Shown piece after piece: positions 8,618 to 16,661 of a DNA stretch of 32,487 nt. The stretch's first letter is position 1. Every line of letters starts with the position of its first letter. Location of the stretch: NCBI GenBank assembly GCA_018608485.1, contig JABAZK010000144.1, forward strand, positions 1 to 32,487, given 5' to 3'. Made by a program: the position numbers and the translations under genes. The DNA comes from Flavobacteriaceae bacterium (GTDB lineage Bacteria; Bacteroidota; Bacteroidia; Flavobacteriales; Flavobacteriaceae). The notes below the pieces were generated by a model. The model did not search any database. It was not told where the DNA came from and saw only the letters and a list, made by a program, of their open reading frames with translations.

Positions 8618-9697
8618 ATGTATTTGCAAAAATTATCTTTAGTAAATTTCAAAAATTTTGAATCCAAGACTTTTGAGTTTAAAGAAAAAATCAATTGTTT
8701 TGTTGGTTTAAACGGATTGGGTAAAACAAATATTCTAGATGCTATTTATTATTTATCATTTGCAAAGAGTTATTTTAATCCCATAGCTGGCCAAAATATA
8801 AAACATGAAAAAACATTTTTCGTGGTTGAAGGAGATTATACAATTAATGAAAGATTAGAAAAGATAATTTGTAGTTTAAAGAAGGGGCAAAAAAAAGTTT
8901 TAAAAAGAAACGGTAAGGCTTATGATAAATTTTCTGAGCATGTTGGTCAAATTCCACTCGTAATTATATCTCCCTCTGATAGAGATTTGGTTATAGGTGG
9001 TAGTGATGCAAGAAGAAAATTTATAGATGGTGTTATCTCTCAGCAGGATAAAAGTTACCTCCAAGATTTACTATCTTACAACAAACTGTTGTCTCAAAGA
9101 AATGCCTTGTTAAAGTATTTTGCGGCAAATAGAACATTTGATGAGGTAAATTTATCTGTATATAATGACCAAATGATTTCTTTTGGGACTTCTATTTTTA
9201 AAAAAAGGAAAAAGTTTTTAGAAAAGTTTATCCCTATTTTTAATGAAAAACATTTTATTATATCAAACAATAATGAAAAAGTTAATCTAGTATACAAAAG
9301 TCAATTACTTACCTCTGATTATAGAACTTTATTAGATAAAAATTTAGAGAAAGATAAAATATTACAGTATACTACTGTGGGAATTCATAAAGATGATTTA
9401 AGTTTTGAAATAGGTGGTTTCCCTATTAAAAAGTTTGGTTCTCAAGGACAACAAAAATCCTATTTAATAGCACTAAAATTTGCGCAATTTGAATTTATAA
9501 AACAACAATCTAACTTAATCCCCATACTTTTATTAGACGATATTTTTGACAAATTAGATGAAAATAGAGTTTCACAAATTATTGAGTTAGTCAATAAAAA
9601 TGAATTTGGACAGATTTTTATTACTGATACACACTCTGACAGAATAGAAAATGTTATCAAACAGAGCAATAAATCATATCAAATTTTTAACTTGTGA
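8618..9697 (+). CDS. recF: DNA replication/repair protein RecF
   Basis: '[53 protein letters not shown]' (Walker A), '[20 protein letters not shown]', '[22 protein letters not shown]', '[16 protein letters not shown]'. Confidence 0.96.
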   Translation: MYLQKLSLVNFKNFESKTFEFKEKINCFVGLNGLGKTNILDAIYYLSFAKSYFNPIAGQNIKHEKTFFVVEGDYTINERLEKIICSLKKGQKKVLKRNGKAYDKFSEHVGQIPLVIISPSDRDLVIGGSDARRKFIDGVISQQDKSYLQDLLSYNKLLSQRNALLKYFAANRTFDEVNLSVYNDQMISFGTSIFKKRKKFLEKFIPIFNEKHFIISNNNEKVNLVYKSQLLTSDYRTLLDKNLEKDKILQYTTVGIHKDDLSFEIGGFPIKKFGSQGQQKSYLIALKFAQFEFIKQQSNLIPILLLDDIFDKLDENRVSQIIELVNKNEFGQIFITDTHSDRIENVIKQSNKSYQIFNL

Positions 9698-9749
9698 TTG
9701 TAAGAGTTATATATTGGCAATATTTAATCAACTATTTATTAAGTAAATA

Positions 9750-10046
9750 ATGGCAAAAAGAGAAAATGAATCCTTGGCTATAAGCAAACTAATGGAATCT
9801 TTCATTAAAGAGAATAATTTGTCTAAAGGGATGCAGAAAATTAAAATTGAGGAGGCTTGGGAAAAACTTATGGGTAAAGGGGTGATTGCTTATACTCAAT
9901 CTATTAAACTTCAAAACACCACCTTAATAGTAAGTCTTACATCTTCTGTGTTAAGAGAAGAATTAAGTTATGGTAAAGATAAAATAATAAATATGTTAAA
10001 TGAAGAAATGGGTGCTAGGGTAGTATCGAAGCTGATGCTAGTTTAA
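9750..10046 (+). CDS. DUF721 domain protein (DciA-like family)
   Basis: 98 aa; 'ISKLMESFIKENNLSKGMQKIKIEEAWEKLMGKGVIAYTQSIKLQNTTLIVSLTSSVLREELSYGKDKIINMLNEEMG' matches the DUF721/DciA pattern. Adjacent to recF. Confidence 0.88.
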   Translation: MAKRENESLAISKLMESFIKENNLSKGMQKIKIEEAWEKLMGKGVIAYTQSIKLQNTTLIVSLTSSVLREELSYGKDKIINMLNEEMGARVVSKLMLV

Positions 10047-10070
10047 AAAAAATAAAAAACATTTTAAATA

Positions 10071-10101
10071 AAAAAAACTGAGTAGATCACTCAGTTTTTT
10101 T
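10071..10101. terminator. Bidirectional Rho-independent terminator between convergent DUF721 gene and ndk
   Basis: AAAAAAACTGAGT-AGATC-ACTCAGTTTTTTT: perfect 13-bp stem including the A/T flanks, 5-nt loop, T run on both strands. Confidence 0.9.
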
Positions 10102-10120
10102 TATTAAGTAGGGTTAGGAA

Positions 10121-10540
10121 TTAAAATTTCTCTCTTCCTGAAAAGTGAAAACTTCCTTCTATTTCAGCATTTTCGTCACTATCTGATCCATGAACTGCAT
10201 TTTCTCCCATAGAAGTAGCATATAATTTTCTAATTGTTCCTTCTGCCGCATCAGCAGGATTAGTTGCTCCAATTAGGGTTCTGAAATCTTCAACAGCATT
10301 ATCTTTCTCTAGTATAGCTGCAATTATAGGTCCTCTTGTCATAAACTCTACTAACTCTCCAAAAAAAGGTCGTTCGTTATGCACTGCATAAAAAGATTCA
10401 GCATCATTCTTGGTCATTTGTGTTTTTTTCATTGCCACAATTCTAAAACCTGCAGAATTAATCTTGTCTAGGATTGCACCAGTATGACCGTTTTCTACAC
10501 CATCTGGTTTAATCATTGTGAATGTTCTATTTGTTGCCAT
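10121..10540 (-). CDS. ndk: Nucleoside-diphosphate kinase
   Basis: '[22 protein letters not shown]', '[20 protein letters not shown]', '[18 protein letters not shown]', '[15 protein letters not shown]' (active-site His). Confidence 0.98.
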   Translation of the reverse strand: MATNRTFTMIKPDGVENGHTGAILDKINSAGFRIVAMKKTQMTKNDAESFYAVHNERPFFGELVEFMTRGPIIAAILEKDNAVEDFRTLIGATNPADAAEGTIRKLYATSMGENAVHGSDSDENAEIEGSFHFSGREKF

Positions 10541-10572
10541 TTTATTTTGTATTTATGTTTTATAAATCGGCG

Positions 10573-10580
10573 CAAAAGTA
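10573..10580 (-). promoter_or_regulatory. Candidate Bacteroidota -7 element (TACTTTTG) for ndk
   Basis: Reverse complement of caaaagta = TACTTTTG, matches TAnnTTTG, 32 nt upstream of the ndk ATG. No clear -33 TTG at expected spacing. Confidence 0.5.
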
Positions 10581-10615
10581 CATAATTTTTTAATAAAATT
10601 GTATCTTCGCTGATT

Positions 10616-11644
10616 ATGATTTTGAAACAAATTAAAGAATTAAAAACATTTTTAGACACCCCTAAAAGAGTGGTTATTGTTGGACATAGAAATCCAGATG
10701 GAGATGCTATGGGGGCTACTCTTGGGTTGTTTCACTATTTAAAAAAGAAAGGTCATAAACCAACTGTAGTAGTGCCTAATGAATACCCTAAATTTCTCCA
10801 TTGGCTTCCTGGATCGAAAAAAACTTTCAGATTTGATTGGCAAAATTCACAATCACAAAAAGCCATAAAAAATTCAGACATCATCTTTTTACTTGATTTT
10901 AATGCGCTACACAGAGTAGGTCATGATATGCAATCTACCTTAGAAAAGTACCAAAATGATTTTGCTTTAATTGATCATCATCAAGAACCTGATGAATTCG
11001 CTTATATGTATTCCGATACAGAAATGTGTTCCACCTGCCAAATGATATACCATTTTATTGAGAAAATGGGAGATATTCATTTATTAGATTCAGATATAGC
11101 CTCTTGTTTGTATACAGGTATTATGACTGATACAGGCTCCTTTAGGTTTCGTTCAACAACCAGTTTAACTCATAAGGTAATAGCCCATTTGATTGACAAT
11201 GGTGCAGAAAATCATAGAATTCATAGCAATGTATATGATTCAAGTTCTTTTGGTCGCTTGCAACTTCTTGGACAAGCATTAAGTAATCTTAAAGTTTTAC
11301 CCGAGTATAAAACTGCATACATCACATTAACAGAAGATGAAAAAGAAGCTAATAATTTTGTTAAAGGAGATACTGAAGGGATTGTAAACTACGCACTTTC
11401 TGTTGAAGGTGTTATTTTAGCTGCAATTTTCATTGAAGATAAGGAGCAGCAAATTATTAAGATATCCTTTAGATCTAAGGGTACCTTTTCTGTTAATAAA
11501 TTTGCCAGAAAACATTTTAATGGTGGAGGACATGATAACGCTTCCGGAGGAAAATCTGATCTTTCAATGGATGAAACCTTGATTAAATTTTGTGATTTAT
11601 TAGAAGACAATAAAGAACAATTAATTCATTCATATGACTCTTAA
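10616..11644 (+). CDS. nrnA: DHH/DHHA1 bifunctional oligoribonuclease/PAP phosphatase (NrnA family)
   Basis: 'VVIVGHRNPDGDAMGATLGLFHYL', 'LLDFNALHRVG', 'ALIDHHQEPD', 'YTGIMTDTGSFRF', 'NGGGHDNASGGK'. Confidence 0.93.
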   Translation: MILKQIKELKTFLDTPKRVVIVGHRNPDGDAMGATLGLFHYLKKKGHKPTVVVPNEYPKFLHWLPGSKKTFRFDWQNSQSQKAIKNSDIIFLLDFNALHRVGHDMQSTLEKYQNDFALIDHHQEPDEFAYMYSDTEMCSTCQMIYHFIEKMGDIHLLDSDIASCLYTGIMTDTGSFRFRSTTSLTHKVIAHLIDNGAENHRIHSNVYDSSSFGRLQLLGQALSNLKVLPEYKTAYITLTEDEKEANNFVKGDTEGIVNYALSVEGVILAAIFIEDKEQQIIKISFRSKGTFSVNKFARKHFNGGGHDNASGGKSDLSMDETLIKFCDLLEDNKEQLIHSYDS

Positions 11645-12164
11645 AAATTGTCTTTTACTATCTTCTTTGTTTTTGATTTCTTGTTCAGAGCAACAAGCCA
11701 GAAAACCTATAACTGTTAGTAACTCAAGCTCTTTGACCTCTACCTCAACTATTTTAAAAAAAATAAATTCAATAGAGGAATTTAAAATTATCAATTACAT
11801 CAAAAAAGATACTTTTCATGACTATATTCGTTCTCCAAATGGTTTTTGGTATAGATACATAATAAAAAAATCTGAAAATTCAATTTCACCAAAAAAAGGA
11901 GATTTAGTTCAAATAAGCTATGAGATTTTAGATTTAAAAGATCAAATTATATACTCTAAGCAATTTAATGGAATTAAAAATTATAAAGTTGATGAAGAAG
12001 ATTTTATTCCTGGTATTCAACAAGGTCTCAAATTAATGAAAATAGGAGAAACGGTTAAGTTCATAATTCCTTCTTTTAATGCCTATGATGTAGTTGGAGA
12101 TGAAAATAAAATTGGTATAAATAAATCTATAATAAGTACAGTAACATTAATAAATATTAAATAA
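11634..12164 (+). CDS. gldI: Gliding motility-associated FKBP-like lipoprotein GldI
   Basis: Lipobox 'LFLISC' followed by 'SEQQARKPI', typical of GldI, then a divergent FKBP domain. Overlaps nrnA by 11 nt. Confidence 0.85.
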   Translation: MTLKNCLLLSSLFLISCSEQQARKPITVSNSSSLTSTSTILKKINSIEEFKIINYIKKDTFHDYIRSPNGFWYRYIIKKSENSISPKKGDLVQISYEILDLKDQIIYSKQFNGIKNYKVDEEDFIPGIQQGLKLMKIGETVKFIIPSFNAYDVVGDENKIGINKSIISTVTLINIK

Positions 12165-12170
12165 ATTAAA

Positions 12171-12869
12171 ATGAATATTATCAAAAACACTCTAGTAATT
12201 TTAGTTACATCAGTATTGTTTTCTTGTGGAAACCAAGTAAAAGAAGTAAAATCTTTAGAAACTGATATAGATTCAGTTAGTTATGCTGTGGGTTTAAATA
12301 TGTCTAACCAATTAAAGAATAGTTTTAAAGAAGTAAATATAGATATTTTAAGTCAAGCCATAAGAAATGGACTAGATTCTACTAACTTGTTGTTAGAGAC
12401 AAAAGATCTTCAAAAAACAATCCAAACTTATTTTCAAAAGAAACAATTAGAGAAAAAGAAGGAGGATCTTGCTAAGTTTGAGGTTTATAAAAAGCAAGGA
12501 ATTAGTTTTTTAGAGTCAAACAAAACAAAACAAGGAGTTAAAACTACTGAAAGCGGTTTACAATACATAGTATTAAAAGAAGGTAAAGGTAAGCGCCCAA
12601 AAAAAATTGATAGAGTTAAAGTACATTATCACGGTACTACATTAGATGGGGTAGTCTTTGATAGTTCTCTAGACAGGGGTACACCTGCAGAGTTTGGGGT
12701 AACACAAGTTATAAGAGGTTGGACTGAAGGTTTGCAATTAATGAAAATAGGTTCGAAATATAAATTTTTTATACCACAAGAATTGGCTTATGGAGATAAA
12801 CCTAGACCAGGAATAATAAAACCATATATGGCTTTAATTTTTGAAGTTGAATTATTAGATATTAAATAA
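12171..12869 (+). CDS. FKBP-type peptidyl-prolyl cis-trans isomerase lipoprotein
   Basis: Lipobox 'VLFSC'. FkpA-type N-terminal dimerisation-like region 'SYAVGLNMSNQLK', then canonical FKBP 'VKVHYHGTTLDGVVFDSSLDRGTPAEFGVTQVIRGWTEGLQLMKIGSKYKFFIPQELAYG'. Confidence 0.95.
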   Translation: MNIIKNTLVILVTSVLFSCGNQVKEVKSLETDIDSVSYAVGLNMSNQLKNSFKEVNIDILSQAIRNGLDSTNLLLETKDLQKTIQTYFQKKQLEKKKEDLAKFEVYKKQGISFLESNKTKQGVKTTESGLQYIVLKEGKGKRPKKIDRVKVHYHGTTLDGVVFDSSLDRGTPAEFGVTQVIRGWTEGLQLMKIGSKYKFFIPQELAYGDKPRPGIIKPYMALIFEVELLDIK

Positions 12870-12875
12870 ATAAAA

Positions 12876-13979
12876 ATGAAAAATAGAATTTTACATTTAA
12901 TATTAGCGTTTTCTATTGTTATTAGCGCATGTAAAGATGAATACAGTGGATTCGAAGACGGTATTTATGCTAACATGGAAACTAACAAAGGAAAAATCAT
13001 CATTCAATTATACGCAGATAAAGTACCGTTAACTGTTGCAAACTTCGTTTCATTGGCTGAAGGAACTAATCCAAAAGTTACAGATTCTTTGAAAGGTAAA
13101 AAGTATTATGATGGATTAACATTTCATAGAGTTATAAAAGATTTTATGATACAAGGAGGAGACCCTCTTGCCTCAGGTCAAGGAGGTCCTGGATACAAAT
13201 TTTATGATGAATTTTATCCTGATCTAAAACATGATAGTAAAGGAATATTATCTATGGCTAACTCGGGAATTAATACAAACGGTAGTCAGTTTTTTATCAC
13301 ATACAAACCAACTCCCTGGTTAGATGCATATACTAATGATAATCAATTAAAAGACTGTAGCAACCCAAGAGTTGGATGTCATTCTGTTTTTGGGAAAGTT
13401 GTTAGTAATTTAGATATTTTAGATTCCATAGTAAAAACAGATGTAATTAATAAGCTTACTATTGTTAGAAAAGGTAAAGAGGCAAAAGGGTTTGATGCTG
13501 TAAAAGTATTTGAAGAAGAAATTTCAAAAAGTGCTGAAAAAGAATTGGAGAGATTAGCCCAAATGGAAAAGTTTGAAAAAGCAAGGTTAGTTAAATTTGC
13601 CAAAGATCAAAAAGTTTTTTACGAAAAAATGGACGTTAAAAAAGCAAAAAAACAAGAGTCTGGATTGCAAATATTAACTCTAAAGAGGGGTAGAGGAAAG
13701 AAATTTAATTCAGCTGTAGAATCTACAATTACTTATAGCATGTATTTAGCAGATGGGAAATTGATACAGTCTACTAAAGAAGGAACTCCATTTAAATTTA
13801 CTCTAGACAAACAACCATTAATACCTGGAGTTAAAGAAGCTATTATGAAAATGAGAGTTGGTGGTAAAGCTAGATTATTTATACCTTATTATTTAGGTTA
13901 TGGTGAAGCTGGAGGAGGACCGTTTCCTAAAAAAGCCGATTTAATATTTGAACTCGAACTATTAAAAGTAGGTAAATAA
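12876..13979 (+). CDS. Dual-domain peptidyl-prolyl isomerase: N-terminal cyclophilin + C-terminal FKBP-like domain, lipoprotein
   Basis: 'VISAC' lipobox; cyclophilin 'GLTFHRVIKDFMIQGGDP', 'SMANSGINTNGSQFFIT', 'HSVFGKVV'; C-terminal 'LIPGVKEAIMKMRVGGKARLFIPYYLGYGEAGGGPFPKKADLIFELELL'. Confidence 0.93.
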   Translation: MKNRILHLILAFSIVISACKDEYSGFEDGIYANMETNKGKIIIQLYADKVPLTVANFVSLAEGTNPKVTDSLKGKKYYDGLTFHRVIKDFMIQGGDPLASGQGGPGYKFYDEFYPDLKHDSKGILSMANSGINTNGSQFFITYKPTPWLDAYTNDNQLKDCSNPRVGCHSVFGKVVSNLDILDSIVKTDVINKLTIVRKGKEAKGFDAVKVFEEEISKSAEKELERLAQMEKFEKARLVKFAKDQKVFYEKMDVKKAKKQESGLQILTLKRGRGKKFNSAVESTITYSMYLADGKLIQSTKEGTPFKFTLDKQPLIPGVKEAIMKMRVGGKARLFIPYYLGYGEAGGGPFPKKADLIFELELLKVGK

Positions 13980-13980
13980 G

Positions 13981-14547
13981 TTGTTAGATAGAATAATACA
14001 AATTGACAAGGAGTTACTTATTTTTCTTAATAATTTAGGGAGTGAACAATGGGACAGTTTTTGGTTTGCAATTACAAATCAATTTAATTGGTCTCCATTG
14101 TTCGCTCTAGTATTATTTTTAATTTTTAAAAAATTTGGTTGGAAAAGCGGTAGCTTACTATTGTTGTTCTTAATTTTATTAGTTACATTTTCAGACCAAT
14201 TCACGAACTTTATAAAGAATACATTTGAGCGTTTAAGACCATGTAATACAGATGGAGTAATTCAATTTATTCGACAATTTGACTATAAACCAAGCAGCTT
14301 TAGTTTTTATTCCGGTCATGCCGCCTCTTCAATGACATTTACTATTTTTATCATTTTACTTCTTAAAAAGCATGTTAAATATATTTCTTTTTTAATCCTA
14401 TTTCCACTCCTCTTTGGTTATAGCCGAATATATCTAGCAGTTCACTTCCCAATAGATGTAATTTTAGGCTATTTAGCTGGAATATTTTTTGGATATTTAT
14501 TTTATAAACTTGCGCAAAAATTATCTCTGACAACTAAATTTCAATAA
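13981..14547 (+). CDS. PAP2-family membrane phosphatase, TTG start
   Basis: Motifs 'KNTFERLRPCN', 'FYSGHAASSM', 'YSRIYLAVHFPIDVILG'. Multiple TM segments. One-nt gap from the upstream stop. Confidence 0.92.
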   Translation: MLDRIIQIDKELLIFLNNLGSEQWDSFWFAITNQFNWSPLFALVLFLIFKKFGWKSGSLLLLFLILLVTFSDQFTNFIKNTFERLRPCNTDGVIQFIRQFDYKPSSFSFYSGHAASSMTFTIFIILLLKKHVKYISFLILFPLLFGYSRIYLAVHFPIDVILGYLAGIFFGYLFYKLAQKLSLTTKFQ

Positions 14548-14616
14548 ACAAAATTTTTATTTTTCTAATTTACTTATAGATTCTTTAAGAAGTAATTAAA
14601 AGAAAAGTTTGGAAAA

Positions 14617-16611
14617 TTATTTTTTATTATTGTAGTATAAATACTTTGTACTATGATAGTAAGATGTTATTAGACTATCCATTGAAGATACTATATCAGG
14701 ATACATATTACTAACATCTATATTATCTTTATCCGAAATTTTGTATAAACTCTTGAAATTATTTTGAATAGTCTTAGTAAAATAAAAATTATTTTGAATT
14801 AACCCGATACCCGGTTCACCTTTTATTTTTAAATAAAGAAAACCAAATGAATTCGTTTTTAGAGTATCTAATGCGTTAGATCCTAAAGTGAAATTAGTGT
14901 AATCAGATTTAGCAACTGTTGCAAGAGTTGGAAATAAATCTGCTAGCTTGGCGATCGTTGATATTTTTTTGGGTTTGAGGTATTTTGGTGCATGAATAAA
15001 GAAAGGCACGTGATGTAATTGAAAACCTAAATCAAATTCTTTTTTAAACGATTCTGTTTCATTCATAGAGGTATTATGATCTCCAAAAAATGCAAAAATA
15101 GTATTATCGTAATATCCAGATTCTTTTGCTTTATTTAAGAAAGTTTTTACATTAAAGTCTAGATATCTTAAAGCATTCAGTTGAGCTAATGAAATGAATC
15201 CAGATTCTTTTAGTGTAGTTTTATCTATATCTCCTTCAACAAGTGGTTTATAGGACTCTTTGTTTTGAGGAACTGAAAAAGGTCTATGATTTGTAGCAGT
15301 TTGAACATATGCTACAAAAGGTTTTTTAGATGAATGAAGATTTTTAAAAATTTTATCAGATTCATTGAATAAATCATAATCATCAATACCCCAAACATCA
15401 GCTCGGTTCTCTACTTCATAGCTGCCTTCTTCATAAATCTTTAAGTTTTTTATATTAGATTTAAACACCCCTCTAATATTTGCCCAATTAGCACTTCCTC
15501 CAAGTAAATATAATTTTTCATATCCATCAAATTGATCAAATATGATTTTTTGATCGATTACTCTCAAATTCCTTGAGGCAGTTTCTTTGGTGTCTATATC
15601 TGGAAGTCCTGTAATACTTGAGAAGACAGTAGCAGCTGTTCCCGGTTTATGTACATAGAAATTTTCAAAATAAGTACTTTCACTAATAATCTGATCAATA
15701 TTTTTAGTAGCGTTAGCTACATTACCCTCGTGTCCTAATGCAACAGAACCTAATGATTCTAGCATCACTATTACAAGATTAGGTTTTTGCTTGTGAATAG
15801 AATCGAAAGTAACCTCCCTTTTAAATGAAATAGAGTCTTTTGATAAACCTAAGTAATCTGCAATGATTGGAAAGTAAGCTTTGGTTAATTCATTGTTTAC
15901 ACCATCATTTCTAAAATTGTAAGTATCAAAAAAATTTAAAACGGGGTTTAATGCAAATTGGTTAACTGAATTATTTTTTGAAAAAAAAGCTTCACTCCAA
16001 CGAAGAGGGTAGTGCGTTATACTTCCATAAACTCCAAACGATAGCAACAAAAATATACTAATAAAATACACTGCTTTCATTTTTTTTGAAAGATATGTGA
16101 CATCTTTTCTAGCCATTTTATCAAATAATTTAATACTTATAAAACGGATGAATACAAATAAAAGAATCAAAGCAAATAACCCCTTATAAACTGGATATGT
16201 TTCCATAACTAGTTGAGAAGATATTTTTAAGTTGCTTAGGAATCTTAATGAAGAAGCATCTAATCTTGTAAATAAATAATTATAATAGCCAATATCTATT
16301 AAATAAATAATAGTTAATAATAGATATAATAGTATGTGATAGGTAATGGCAATTTTTCTAAAAACCTTCTTCTTAAAAAAAAGATAGTTTTTAGAAAGAA
16401 TAAATAAAGAAAGAGGGAAGTAGCTAAGAATTACTAGTTTTAAATCAAACCTAATACCATAACTGAATGCAGTTTGAATTTCTTCTTTAGAAACTGATTC
16501 AAAATTGCTGATAAAAAAGAAAAAAATAAGTCTAAAAAAGAAAAGGTAAACAAACAGAAAACCAATATTTGATAGGATATATTTTATGTAGTTAGGGAAT
16601 TTTTTATTCAT
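14617..16611 (-). CDS. LTA synthase family protein / membrane sulfatase (alkaline phosphatase superfamily)
   Basis: N-terminal TM helices; 'PNLVIVMLESLGS', 'STYFENFYVHKPGTAATVFSSITGLP' (Thr nucleophile region), 'IFAFFGDHNTSM', 'HHVPFFIHAP'. Confidence 0.9.
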   Translation of the reverse strand: MNKKFPNYIKYILSNIGFLFVYLFFFRLIFFFFISNFESVSKEEIQTAFSYGIRFDLKLVILSYFPLSLFILSKNYLFFKKKVFRKIAITYHILLYLLLTIIYLIDIGYYNYLFTRLDASSLRFLSNLKISSQLVMETYPVYKGLFALILLFVFIRFISIKLFDKMARKDVTYLSKKMKAVYFISIFLLLSFGVYGSITHYPLRWSEAFFSKNNSVNQFALNPVLNFFDTYNFRNDGVNNELTKAYFPIIADYLGLSKDSISFKREVTFDSIHKQKPNLVIVMLESLGSVALGHEGNVANATKNIDQIISESTYFENFYVHKPGTAATVFSSITGLPDIDTKETASRNLRVIDQKIIFDQFDGYEKLYLLGGSANWANIRGVFKSNIKNLKIYEEGSYEVENRADVWGIDDYDLFNESDKIFKNLHSSKKPFVAYVQTATNHRPFSVPQNKESYKPLVEGDIDKTTLKESGFISLAQLNALRYLDFNVKTFLNKAKESGYYDNTIFAFFGDHNTSMNETESFKKEFDLGFQLHHVPFFIHAPKYLKPKKISTIAKLADLFPTLATVAKSDYTNFTLGSNALDTLKTNSFGFLYLKIKGEPGIGLIQNNFYFTKTIQNNFKSLYKISDKDNIDVSNMYPDIVSSMDSLITSYYHSTKYLYYNNKK

Positions 16612-16629
16612 CTGAATTGTTTAATAATG

Positions 16630-16637
16630 CAAATCTA
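16630..16637 (-). promoter_or_regulatory. Candidate -7 element (TAGATTTG) for the LTA synthase-like gene
   Basis: Reverse complement of caaatcta = TAGATTTG, 18 nt upstream of ATG at 16611, in the 50-nt gap after the GT39 gene. No well-spaced TTG seen. Confidence 0.4.
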
Positions 16638-16661
16638 TAAAAAGGGTTTAATTATTTATAA

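Noticed and set aside
9094-9669. Two minus-strand ORFs (9094-9297, 9460-9669)
   Set aside because: Antisense inside recF, low-complexity hydrophobic translations typical of AT-rich shadow frames.
11389-11610. 73-aa minus-strand ORF
   Set aside because: Antisense to nrnA, no domain.
13379-13603. 74-aa minus-strand ORF
   Set aside because: Antisense to the cyclophilin-FKBP gene.
14548-14616. Possible terminator between convergent PAP2 and LTA synthase-like genes
   Set aside because: AT-rich with no convincing stem; not reported as a feature.
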